Shown: positions 1 through 6,044, counted from the stretch's first letter. The stretch is 6,101 nucleotides of DNA from DASXRU01 sp039933315 (GCA_039933315.1 JBDTOI010000228.1:1-6101), one strand, 5' to 3'. Made by a program: numbers and translations. The notes: generated from the letters alone by a model not told the origin.

Positions 1-14
1 TGGGTTACCAACGC

Positions 15-40
15 AGGGGCGGCCACGGAGTGCCGCCCCT
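15..40. repeat. GC-rich perfect inverted repeat (strong hairpin)
   Basis: The arms AGGGGCGGC (15-23) and GCCGCCCCT (32-40) are perfectly complementary, with an 8-base loop. The hairpin lies about 40 bp beyond the stop codon of the minus-strand DUF2277 gene, so it could end that transcript. Neither strand has a T-run after the stem, so it does not qualify as a classical intrinsic terminator. It could equally be a dispersed intergenic palindrome. The structure is seen directly; the role is unknown. Confidence 0.5.
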
Positions 41-65
41 ACAATCACCCGCTGGATTGGTTTTT

Positions 66-77
66 GAATCTGTGGAT
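66..77. repeat. Possible remnant of composite-repeat right arm
   Basis: GAATCTGTGGAT matches the outer end of the right arm of the composite repeat found at 3152-3184 and 4037-4055. It sits just beyond the DUF2277 stop, with no matching left arm visible in the window. At 12 bases it may be a decayed copy or chance. It is listed because the other four occurrences of the motif in the window also abut gene ends. Confidence 0.3.
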
Positions 78-81
78 AGCC

Positions 82-372
82 TTACCCGGCAGATGACACT
101 TCGCCTGAGCCAAACCGTTCCGCCGTGCGGGCGCGCGCCCTGGCGGCCTCAACCTCACGATCGCGCGGCGGCGAATTCGTCACCAGCGATTGCAGCAGCT
201 CATGTGCTGCCTGCGTCACCTGATCTACGCCGCGATTGAAGGCGGCTTCGTTGGCTTTGGAAGGCTTAGTAAAGCCGCTGAGTTTGCGCACGAACTGTAA
301 TGCCGAGGCGCGAATCTCTGCGTCCGTCGCCGGCGGTTTGAAGTTGTGCAGGGTCTTAATATTTCGACACAT
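82..372 (-). CDS. DUF2277 family protein
   Basis: This encodes a 96-residue soluble protein on the minus strand. It begins MCRNIKTL, followed by NFKPPATDAEIRASALQFV and SGFTKPSKANEAAF, and later PPRDREVEAARARA. This order and wording is what I know as the DUF2277 family, a small helical family of unknown function. The start at 372 (ATG) is preferred over the in-frame GTG at 381 because family members begin MCRNIK. A weak GTGAG lies about 8 bases upstream of that ATG. The protein has no signal peptide or membrane segment. Its C-terminal tail after the Arg/Ala-rich helix (residues 72-86) is low-complexity and probably variable. It is a single gene, divergent from the thioesterase unit. Family assignment is confident; no function is claimed. 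Confidence 0.9.
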   Translation of the reverse strand: MCRNIKTLHNFKPPATDAEIRASALQFVRKLSGFTKPSKANEAAFNRGVDQVTQAAHELLQSLVTNSPPRDREVEAARARARTAERFGSGEVSSAG

Positions 373-601
373 AATAGACACTCACAATCATGCTGAACTT
401 AAGAAGTCTCCACGCGGTGCACAATGATATATCCAACTAAGAAACTTAGCCTACTTCCCAGAGCAACCCGGGTCATGCACAATACCGTATTCTGGAGCCG
501 TCTTAGTTATCCGTGGCCAGGCAGAAGCCCGACCGTGAGGGAGGGCGCCAACTAATACCACTAACCCGAGGTTGTAGAGGGATTCATGAACCACGAATCA
601 A

Positions 602-1033
602 ATGACTGGCTTTCAAACTGAAGATCCGGATTTCGAGCGGCGGGTGCGCGAAAACTTTGGGCGCCAGCAGGTCATGCAGTTGATCGGCGCGGAACTCAAG
701 CGTGTGGAACCCGGCGCCGTTGACATCGTGCTGCCCTACCGCCAGGACCTGACGCAGCAGGATGGTTACATTCATGCCGGCATACTGACCACGGTGGCCG
801 ACAGCGCCTGCGGCTATGCCGCCTACACACTGATGCCCGCCGGCGCGGAAGTGCTGAGCGTGGAGTTTAAGGTGAACCTCCTGCGACCCGCCGCGGGCGA
901 GATGTTCATGGCGGAAGCAAGAGTCGTGAAAGCGGGAAAGACACTGACCGTGACAAGCTGCGACGTTTACGGTCGCGCGGCCGACGATACTAAGTTGGTG
1001 GCGACGATGCTGGCCACGATGATTCGCCGTTAG
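602..1033 (+). CDS. PaaI-family hotdog-fold thioesterase
   Basis: A 143-residue cytosolic protein of the PaaI-type hotdog superfamily, expected to hydrolyse acyl- or aryl-CoA thioesters as a homo-oligomer; the substrate cannot be read from sequence. The signature is the segment with His58 (GYIHAG) followed by ADSACGYAA (Asp67), matching the family pattern of a His-Gly/Ala-Gly turn then an acidic residue on the central hotdog helix. EFKVNLLRPA (88-97) is the usual following strand, and the last 30 residues form the final strands. Length is normal. The start is fixed: an in-frame TGA at 587-589 leaves ATG 602 as the first usable codon. It lacks a well-spaced SD; the nearest purine stretch, AGAGGG (576-581), better serves a short overlapping ORF at 586. 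The DUF6933 gene follows after 8 bp, implying a shared transcript. Confidence 0.9.
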   Translation: MTGFQTEDPDFERRVRENFGRQQVMQLIGAELKRVEPGAVDIVLPYRQDLTQQDGYIHAGILTTVADSACGYAAYTLMPAGAEVLSVEFKVNLLRPAAGEMFMAEARVVKAGKTLTVTSCDVYGRAADDTKLVATMLATMIRR

Positions 1034-1036
1034 GAG
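1032..1036 (+). promoter_or_regulatory. Shine-Dalgarno overlapping upstream stop codon
   Basis: AGGAG overlaps the TAG stop (1031-1033) of the thioesterase gene and stands 5 bases before ATG 1042. It is the best ribosome-binding site in the window. It settles the start of the DUF6933 gene and suggests translational coupling with the thioesterase. Confidence 0.75.
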
Positions 1037-1041
1037 CCGCT

Positions 1042-1577
1042 ATGCTTATCCTTCGCTGCACCCAAAAACTGCTGAAGCGAAACCCGGGTCCGGCAGGTGC
1101 CCAGCAAGATGCGTTGGCGCCCACGCTGGGAAGCTGGCACGCGAACCTTATTCGTCTCGCCCATTCGCCAATAGTTGTGTGTGTGTGAATGACATCTCTC
1201 TTCTAGTAGTACTCGTTCCTGGAAGGGACTTTCCCAATCTCGTTTCGGCGTTTCGCGATCGGCTAGTCCGGCGCCTGAGACGACTTGGTCTCTCTGAGGA
1301 CACGATTTCAATCGAGCGCGCTGCGATGGAGCTAGTCCAAATACAGCCATCCAGCAGCAAAAGCGTTCTCGCTTCGATGAACGACTTTGTACGTCAACTT
1401 CGATTCCGGGTCGGAGACCGCTTTTCATTCACTGGGGCCGATGTGTTGGAAGATTCGTTGTCGGAGGCCCCGATGGGAGCATTGCAATATCAATTTCCTG
1501 GCGAAGTAGCCGCGGCAGCTTTAAATCTCAAGCAGAAACTCTCAATTACGTCTGCGCCAGCTATTGCAAACCGTTGA
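1042..1577 (+). pseudogene. DUF6933 family protein, frameshifted in a TG tract
   Basis: The gene starts at ATG 1042 behind a strong SD. It reads MLILRCTQKLLKR, then TLGSWHANL (residues 29-36), and stops at TGA 1186-1188 after 48 codons. The rest of the family pattern continues in the next frame: NDISLLVVLVPG from 1188, then SSSKSVLASMNDFVRQL, then EAPMGALQYQFP, to the stop at 1575-1577. MLI-RCT-KLL at the N-terminus and SVLxSMND in the second half are hallmarks I recognise from DUF6933, a soluble family of unknown function. Removing one TG unit from the (TG)6 tract at 1176-1187 restores a continuous 177-residue protein reading VVCVNDIS. The second part has no SD of its own. The break may be a recent mutation, length variation of the tract or a sequencing or assembly error. 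Otherwise the second half looks intact, with no further stops. Confidence 0.8.
1176..1187 (+). repeat. (TG)6 dinucleotide tract at a frameshift site
   Basis: Six uninterrupted TG units lie exactly where the DUF6933 reading frame changes. Five units would give an open frame and six give a premature TGA. The tract is seen directly. That it changes length in the population is inference. Confidence 0.85.
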
Positions 1578-1587
1578 AACGGTTCGC
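1566..1587. repeat. Hairpin spanning the DUF6933 stop (apex GTTGAAAC)
   Basis: GCAAACCGTT (1566-1575) pairs with AACGGTTCGC (1578-1587), with one mismatch in ten. The stop codon TGA (1575-1577) lies at the apex. There is no T-run after it. It resembles the next hairpin (1605-1628) at the core CCGTTGAAACGG versus CGGTTGAAACCG, so the two may be copies of one small palindromic repeat. A role in termination or mRNA 3'-end protection is possible but not shown. Confidence 0.5.
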
Positions 1588-1604
1588 AATCTTTGGACGA
1601 CTCG

Positions 1605-1628
1605 CTCACGCGGTTGAAACCGGGTGAG
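1605..1628. repeat. Second GTTGAAAC-apex hairpin
   Basis: CTCAC-G-CGGTT (1605-1615) pairs with AACCG-G-GTGAG (1618-1628), giving ten base pairs around a single G-G mismatch. It is 17 bp downstream of the first hairpin and about 100 bp before the M50 protease start. No T-run follows, so it is not a classical terminator. Confidence 0.5.
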
Positions 1629-1731
1629 AATGAGACAAACTCACTGGGCGATAACGTTGGTCTAACTCTGATTGCTCAATGGGGCCAACAGTACTTGCGT
1701 CGTTCGTTGTAGCAGTTCTCAAATTCAACTC

Positions 1732-3063
1732 GTGAAAATCTTCGGCATCCCCATAAAAGTTGACGCCTCATTTTTTGTGCTGTCGTTTCTGCTCGCCTAT
1801 GGCCGGGGCGCGAACATCCTTCTCCTTGAGTGGGTGCTGGTGGTGTTTATCTCTGTCCTCCTGCACGAACTCGGGCATGCTCTGGTCGCGCGCAAATTCG
1901 GTCTGTCCCCGTCGATCAAATTGTATTCAATGGGAGGACTGACTTCATGGGACTCCGCAATAAGTTTACCCCCGTGGCAGAACTTGCTCATTAGCCTGGC
2001 CGGTCCGGCGGCCGGGTTCTTGTTGGGCATCCTTGTCCTTGTCGCCGGTCCCGTGGTCCTGGGCTCCAGCCCCTCGCGCCTGTTAGCCGTGACCTATTTT
2101 GATTTGATTTGGGTGAATATTGGTTGGGGAATTTTTAACCTGATGCCAATGCTTCCACTCGATGGCGGTAACGTCCTGCTGACTTTGGAAGAGTGGATCT
2201 TAAGAAGAAAGAGCCAGCTCATTTCCTATGTCATCTCGCTAATGGTGGCGCTGGGCATAACCTTTCTGGCCATAGCGCGCGGCTGGACCTGGATCGCAAT
2301 TCTCGGGGTGTGGTTTGCTTTCACCAACGGCAGCGCCCTGTCGGAGAAGTTCCAGGCTTATCGGGATCGGAAGTTTCGTCCGCTACTGGACCAGGCTCGG
2401 GATGCATTTACGAATTCGGAGTTTGAGAAGGCCCTGGATCTGTCCCGGCAGGCGCAGAAGAAAGCTAGCACAGCTTCGATTCGCAGCGAAGCCGTCCAAT
2501 CGGTGATTTTCATCCTTATCTACCAGCGTAGATTTTCAGAGGCGGAAGAAGAACTCTCAAGGTTTCTTGCCGAGTTCGGGGCCGACCCCTATCTCACAGG
2601 CCTGTTCCATTTTCAGAGGGAAGAGATGGCCGAGGCAATCCCGCATTTGAAACTTGCCTTTGAGCGGGCGCCAACGCAGCAGTGGGGAATGTTCCTTTAC
2701 CAGGCGCTTATCAATGACAAGAGCTACGTCGAAGCGCTCGAGCTATGCGGACAACCCGTGCTGTCTGATGTCAGTGGGGGGCTCTACGCCAATCTGGCGA
2801 ATGAGGCTTTTGCGAGTGGTGCGTTTAGAATGGCGGCCCAGGCGGGCACAATAGCGTTTGGAAAGCAACCCGATCAGAATGTCGCCTACAACACCGCCTG
2901 CGCCCTGGCCCGTGATTCTGAAATCACAGAAGCCTGCAAATGGCTCGAGCGAGCAATAGACTCCGGCTTCAACAACAAAGAGTTGATAGCAACTGATCCT
3001 GATTTGAGCTCGCTGCGATCGCATCCGGAGTTTGAAACCATTATGGCGAAGATGCGAAACTGA
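1732..3063 (+). CDS. M50 (site-2 protease-type) membrane metallopeptidase with C-terminal TPR region
   Basis: A 443-residue integral membrane protein, probably a zinc intramembrane protease. HELGH (residues 45-49) is the HExxH zinc motif inside a membrane helix (about 29-53). NLMPMLPLDGGN (136-147, Asp144) is the second M50 motif giving the third metal ligand. Further hydrophobic stretches are at about 10-23, 84-110, 117-140 and 163-200. From about 210 to the end the protein is soluble and helical with TPR-like repeats (EFEKALDLSRQA; YNTACALARDSEITEACKWL), closing with DPDLSSLRSHPEFE, a typical TPR ending. The GTG at 1732 is chosen because it yields MKIFGIPIKVDASFF, the usual N-terminus. An in-frame TTG at 1672 would add 20 non-family residues. 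Neither has a clear SD. The catalytic residues are intact, so it should be active. The substrate is unknown; the TPR part may bring in a partner. Confidence 0.88.
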   Translation: MKIFGIPIKVDASFFVLSFLLAYGRGANILLLEWVLVVFISVLLHELGHALVARKFGLSPSIKLYSMGGLTSWDSAISLPPWQNLLISLAGPAAGFLLGILVLVAGPVVLGSSPSRLLAVTYFDLIWVNIGWGIFNLMPMLPLDGGNVLLTLEEWILRRKSQLISYVISLMVALGITFLAIARGWTWIAILGVWFAFTNGSALSEKFQAYRDRKFRPLLDQARDAFTNSEFEKALDLSRQAQKKASTASIRSEAVQSVIFILIYQRRFSEAEEELSRFLAEFGADPYLTGLFHFQREEMAEAIPHLKLAFERAPTQQWGMFLYQALINDKSYVEALELCGQPVLSDVSGGLYANLANEAFASGAFRMAAQAGTIAFGKQPDQNVAYNTACALARDSEITEACKWLERAIDSGFNNKELIATDPDLSSLRSHPEFETIMAKMRN

Positions 3064-3070
3064 GAACGTT

Positions 3071-3184
3071 ATCCACAGATTACACAGATTACACGGATGG
3101 AAGGCAGGAGGCAGGGGCATTAAGCAGAAGGCAGCGAAACCTTCCTTACCTTCTGAATCTGTGAAATCTGTCTAATCTGTGGAT
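3071..3184. repeat. Composite inverted repeat element, copy 1
   Basis: The left arm (3071-3098) begins ATCCACAGATTACACAGAT and is built of 9-bp units of the CACAGATTA type. It is followed by a GGCAG-rich tract (3099-3133). The right arm (3152-3184) is the inverted counterpart, three imperfect 9-bp units ending in AATCTGTGGAT. The element fills nearly the whole gap between the protease stop (3063) and the next start (3193). No coding potential is visible. The inverted arms could fold in RNA or DNA and might terminate or protect transcripts; that is inference. Confidence 0.85.
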
Positions 3185-3192
3185 GAACTTCT

Positions 3193-3822
3193 ATGGCAAT
3201 CAATCGTTCCGAATCGGCTGACGGCGGTATGGCGCGGAGTGCTGCCGCGATTCCATCGCTCGGGCGTTCGCTCGCAACCGGCGGAGTGGGTTTTGGTCTG
3301 GTGAGTTTAGCGGTGTTCGCCACCGTCGCCTTCGGCGAAAGGTGGATGTACACCCGGCTCGGTTTGTTTGGCGCTTACCTCGCCTGGACCGCTCTTTTTG
3401 TCCTGTTAGGCGGCGGCGTTTTGGGATCCCTCGTAGTGGGCCGGTGGCGGCTGCCGAGATTCTACCTGCTTTTCGGTCTGGCTTTTTTCGCGTACGCCGC
3501 GGGTTGGGTCGCCGCATATTTCGCCTTTCGTGGTGCTGCCGGCGAATGGCTTGGTTCGCTCGCGGGATCTGTCCTAATGGGCTCCGTTCTAGCCGCCGGG
3601 TTGGGCGCGCTGCGTTCCGCGGTGAAACTGTCTGTGATCCTGTTCGCAGCAAACTCCATCGGATATTTTCTCGGCTCGGCGCTTAACAATGCGATCGGTG
3701 GAAGCGCGGGGATGCTGCTGTGGGGAACAGCTTATGGGCTGTTCCTGGGGGCCGGGCTGGGAGCAGCCATCCAACTTGCCCAGCTATCCACAGATTCCGC
3801 AGATTCCGCAGATTCAAATTGA
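3193..3822 (+). CDS. Hypothetical membrane protein, about six helices, repeat-derived C-terminus
   Basis: A 209-residue protein that I do not recognise. After a polar N-terminus (1-28) it has about six hydrophobic segments, at roughly 30-48, 58-83, 89-111, 119-139, 143-165 and 171-196. They are rich in Gly and Ala with many small-residue pairs, suggesting tightly packed helices. No catalytic motif is visible. The start ATG 3193 is preceded by TGTGGATGAA, whose GGA lies about 9 bases upstream. This weak SD belongs to the end of the repeat's right arm. ATG 3229 (residue 13) is an alternative start with no better SD. The last 11 residues, STDSADSADSN, are encoded by a half copy of the composite repeat, so the original C-terminus was probably replaced or extended. 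The steady frame and membrane pattern support a real gene; the function is unknown. Confidence 0.72.
   Translation: MAINRSESADGGMARSAAAIPSLGRSLATGGVGFGLVSLAVFATVAFGERWMYTRLGLFGAYLAWTALFVLLGGGVLGSLVVGRWRLPRFYLLFGLAFFAYAAGWVAAYFAFRGAAGEWLGSLAGSVLMGSVLAAGLGALRSAVKLSVILFAANSIGYFLGSALNNAIGGSAGMLLWGTAYGLFLGAGLGAAIQLAQLSTDSADSADSN
3786..3814 (+). repeat. Half copy of composite repeat inside a gene 3' end
   Basis: This stretch begins ATCCACAGATTCCGCAGATT and has 9-bp units (CGCAGATTC). It is the left arm only; no GGCAG tract or right arm follows before the next copy at 3906. Because the period is 9, it is read in frame as repeated Ser-Ala-Asp, and it supplies the end of the membrane protein up to the TGA at 3820-3822. 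Confidence 0.8.
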
Positions 3823-3905
3823 ACAAGGGGAGTCTCGGACGCTGTTATGCGCTTATAAGAATTATGACTGCTGAAACGGATCTCTGCAATAAGGTTAGTG
3901 AGGGT

Positions 3906-4055
3906 ATCCGCAGACTACACAGAATACGCAGATAGAAGGCAGGTGGAAGGCGGCAGATGGCAGACGGCAAGGGCGAACGATGAAGACAAACTCACCCCGT
4001 TGCCTTATGCCTACTGCTTTCTGCCTCCTGCCTCCTATCTATGTAATCTGTGGAT
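3906..4055. repeat. Composite inverted repeat element, copy 2
   Basis: The left arm (3906-3933) starts ATCCGCAGACTACACAGA. A purine-rich GGCAG tract follows (3934-3970), then a short unique core, then a pyrimidine-rich tract (about 4001-4036) that is roughly its reverse complement (TGCCTACTGC, CTGCCTCCTGCCTCC). The right arm (4037-4055) is ATCTATGTAATCTGTGGAT. The left arm has one more 9-bp unit than the right. The element is open in the frame of the following SelO gene, which creates a false N-terminal extension of 78 residues from 3898 with repeat-type peptides such as LCNLWI. The 83 bp before it (3823-3905) hold nothing I can assign. Confidence 0.85.
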
Positions 4056-4068
4056 TCCAAAATACTCA

Positions 4069-4097
4069 TTGACTCTCCTCTCATTCGGTTCTACAAC
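4069..4097 (+). promoter_or_regulatory. Sigma-70-like promoter for the SelO-like gene
   Basis: TTGACT (4069-4074) and TACAAC (4092-4097) are separated by exactly 17 bases, matching five of six and four of six consensus positions. Transcription would start near 4104, giving a leader of about 28 bases before ATG 4132. It begins 13 bp past the end of repeat copy 2, so the repeat would not be transcribed from it. Consistent spacing and position support it; there is no experimental evidence. Confidence 0.5.
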
Positions 4098-4131
4098 TCT
4101 TTCGGTTGCCTTCTCATTACTTCCGCACATT

Positions 4132-5937
4132 ATGTATGAGAAGTTCAAAGAACTGGATGGCACACATCCCTGGCGCGATGTCAGCCCCGACGGTTACGTT
4201 GACTATCAAGCGCGCTACCGCCCGGGCGGCCGTGTCCTCTACTTCAATTTCGCCCTCGCCAAAGAGATGTGCCTGATCCCGCTTGACCATCCAACCACGA
4301 TAAATAAAGAACTCGAGCAGGCGATTCTGGAAACCTTCTCCCTGCGCATAATTAACGAATACGATCTAAGTCACGGAAAGAAATACCCACCAGAGAGGAT
4401 CAGGCCCCGTCCTTTCATGGCGACGCGTTATCTGCAGACCCAACACAGCAATAAACAGGGCAAAACTTCCGGAGATGGCCGCAGCATCTGGAATGGGTTG
4501 CGTACTGCTACCCTAACCTTCGACATCTCCAGTCGCGGTACCGGGGCCACCATCCTGAGCCCCGGCGCGCAGGCAGCAGCCGACGGCGCCGTCCAAACCG
4601 GGGACGAAAGCTACGGCTATTCGTCGGGACTGGCAGACCTGGAAGAGATGCTGGGCAGCGCCATGATGTCGGAAATTTTCTACCGTCAGGGTATTCCCAC
4701 CGAACGTTGTCTGGGTGTGATTGGCTTTCCTGACGGTTCAGCCATTGGCGTCAGAAGCGCGCCCAATCTGATCAGGCCCGCGCACATCTTTCGTTATCTC
4801 AAACAGGGGCGCCACGCCGAGCTCAAGGCTTCGGTCGATTACCTAATTGACCGGGAAGTTGCGAATGGGTTCTGGCAGGTGCCCGAAGGAAACGAGCGAT
4901 ACGAGAAAGCCCTGGATTACCTGGCCAGCACTTACGGAAAGATGGCCGCGCTGCTGGAGGAGGAATACATATTTAACTGGCTGGCCTGGGACGGAGACAA
5001 CATGCTGGCCAGCGGCGCCATTCTTGATTACGGATCCATACGGCAGTTTGCCGCCAAGCACGACAAGTATCGCTTCAAAGATGTGGATCGTTATTCGGCC
5101 TCACTGGCAGAGCAGCGCTACTGGGTGCGCCTGATTGTGCAAACCTTTGCCCAGACCATGGCCTTTATTCAATCGGGCACCAAAGACAACCTGCCCGCCT
5201 TCAAAGACGCCGAGTGCCTGCGGATCTTTGACCAGGCGTTTGAGACGGAAAGCAATTACCGCATTCTCTGGAGAATCGGTTTCACGCCGGAACAAATAGA
5301 ACAGCTCATGAAGAGTGCGCAGAAGGAGATCGCGGACTTTCATCGATCGCTGAGTTACTTTGAAGATCTCAAAGTGTCGCGAGGCATTGAAAAACTTCCG
5401 GACGGTTTTACCCACAAGCCGGTGTTCCTCGTTCGTAACCTGTTGCGGATGCTGCCGGCCCATTATCTGGCCCAGGCCATAAACCGGGTGGACGACGAAA
5501 CCGCCTACATGGCGCCCGATGTGCTCTGCAAGATCATGGCCGCCTCCTACGTGGGGAATAGAGATCTGAAATTGACACCCGCCCGCGTTTCGCACGTTAA
5601 GAATTTTCAGGAGTGTTACCTGAAACTGGTGGGGGCGCTGGGCGAGCCGTTTGATACAGTGCTGAAGACCGTGCAGGAACGGTCAGCCATCATCAATCAC
5701 CGCCACCGCATAACCGGCGACGCAGTCACGTTTATTATTGAAGAAGTGATCGCTATGAAGGGCAAGATTAAGATAGACGGTTTACAGGAGGCGTTGGAGG
5801 CCTTTATCGATTCCCAGGTGCTGATCCCGGGGAAGTGGCAGCCGTTCGTGCCCGACCAACTCAAATCCAATACCCTCAAGTCCCGCCTGCTGCAAAAGAT
5901 TCAGGACAACCTGGAGGAGTACAAGGAATCCATCTGA
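4132..5937 (+). CDS. Divergent SelO (YdiU/UPF0061)-like protein adenylyltransferase
   Basis: A 601-residue cytosolic protein related to SelO, the pseudokinase family that transfers AMP from ATP to Ser, Thr or Tyr of proteins. SelO landmarks occur in order: GDGR (114-117), DISSRGTGAT (131-140) in place of the canonical LKGAG/LKGSG loop, SEIFYRQGIPTERCL (180-194) for SEAMxxLGIPTTRAL, VRSAPNLIR (207-215) for TRVAPSHIR, DNM (289-291) for NTDNM, DYG (299-301), and PVFLVRN (430-436) for the late PxxVLRN motif. The catalytic Asp-Asn and metal Asp are therefore present. Differences: the nucleotide-contacting Lys appears to be Arg135, the HGVMN loop is missing its His, about 18 residues are inserted after 144, and about 160 residues follow the LRN motif. 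E. coli SelO is 478 residues. ATG 4132 is chosen because upstream in-frame codons lie in the promoter and repeat. No SD is visible. Family assignment rests on motif recall. Confidence 0.8.
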   Translation: MYEKFKELDGTHPWRDVSPDGYVDYQARYRPGGRVLYFNFALAKEMCLIPLDHPTTINKELEQAILETFSLRIINEYDLSHGKKYPPERIRPRPFMATRYLQTQHSNKQGKTSGDGRSIWNGLRTATLTFDISSRGTGATILSPGAQAAADGAVQTGDESYGYSSGLADLEEMLGSAMMSEIFYRQGIPTERCLGVIGFPDGSAIGVRSAPNLIRPAHIFRYLKQGRHAELKASVDYLIDREVANGFWQVPEGNERYEKALDYLASTYGKMAALLEEEYIFNWLAWDGDNMLASGAILDYGSIRQFAAKHDKYRFKDVDRYSASLAEQRYWVRLIVQTFAQTMAFIQSGTKDNLPAFKDAECLRIFDQAFETESNYRILWRIGFTPEQIEQLMKSAQKEIADFHRSLSYFEDLKVSRGIEKLPDGFTHKPVFLVRNLLRMLPAHYLAQAINRVDDETAYMAPDVLCKIMAASYVGNRDLKLTPARVSHVKNFQECYLKLVGALGEPFDTVLKTVQERSAIINHRHRITGDAVTFIIEEVIAMKGKIKIDGLQEALEAFIDSQVLIPGKWQPFVPDQLKSNTLKSRLLQKIQDNLEEYKESI

Positions 5938-5979
5938 GGGGGAGGAATCCACAGATTACACAGATTACACAGATAGAAG

Positions 5980-6014
5980 GCAGTAAGCAGTAAGCAGTGA
6001 GCAGTGAGCAGTGA
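5980..6014 (+). repeat. Five tandem 7-mers (GCAGTRA)
   Basis: Two GCAGTAA units are followed by three GCAGTGA units without interruption. They form the purine-rich inner tract of repeat copy 3. Looser versions of the same tract are seen in copies 1 and 2. Confidence 0.9.
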
Positions 6015-6044
6015 GCGTCTGGGGCTAAGCGCCGCCAATGCTTC

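Noticed and set aside
481..491. Near-palindrome AATACCGTATT in the divergent gap
   Set aside because: The arms are only 5 bases and there is no second site or adjacent regulator gene, so it is not supported as an operator.
1030..1428. Minus-strand open frame of 132 codons opposite DUF6933
   Set aside because: It is a shadow of the real plus-strand gene. Its composition is Arg/Ser-rich with no recognisable domain.
1571..1624. GTTGAAAC motifs resembling the end of some CRISPR repeats
   Set aside because: There are only two, with different stems, no regular spacers and no cas genes.
1695..1724. Possible promoter TTGCGT-18-TCAAAT before the M50 gene
   Set aside because: Only three of six and four of six positions match, the spacing is not ideal, and it would give a leaderless GTG start. 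Too weak to annotate.
1672..1731. TTG start extending the M50 protease by 20 residues
   Set aside because: The added residues do not resemble M50 N-termini and there is no SD. GTG 1732 gives the normal MKIFGIPIKV beginning.
3069..3077. TTATCCACA, a perfect DnaA-box sequence
   Set aside because: It arises where the repeat's outer end ATCCACA follows a TT. The other copies do not match well, and there is no dnaA, dnaN or AT-rich unwinding region, so it is not evidence of an origin.
3200..3652. Minus-strand open frame of 150 codons opposite the membrane protein
   Set aside because: It is extremely Arg/Pro-rich, as expected for the antisense of a Gly/Ala-rich membrane gene, and has no SD or family resemblance.
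3823..3905. Short ORF at 3864 and AT-rich patch TTATAAGAATTATG
   Set aside because: The ORF runs into repeat copy 2 and has no SD, and no -35 partner is seen for a promoter.
5101..5595. Minus-strand open frame of 164 codons inside the SelO-like gene
   Set aside because: The sense strand shows clear SelO motifs throughout, so this is antisense shadow.
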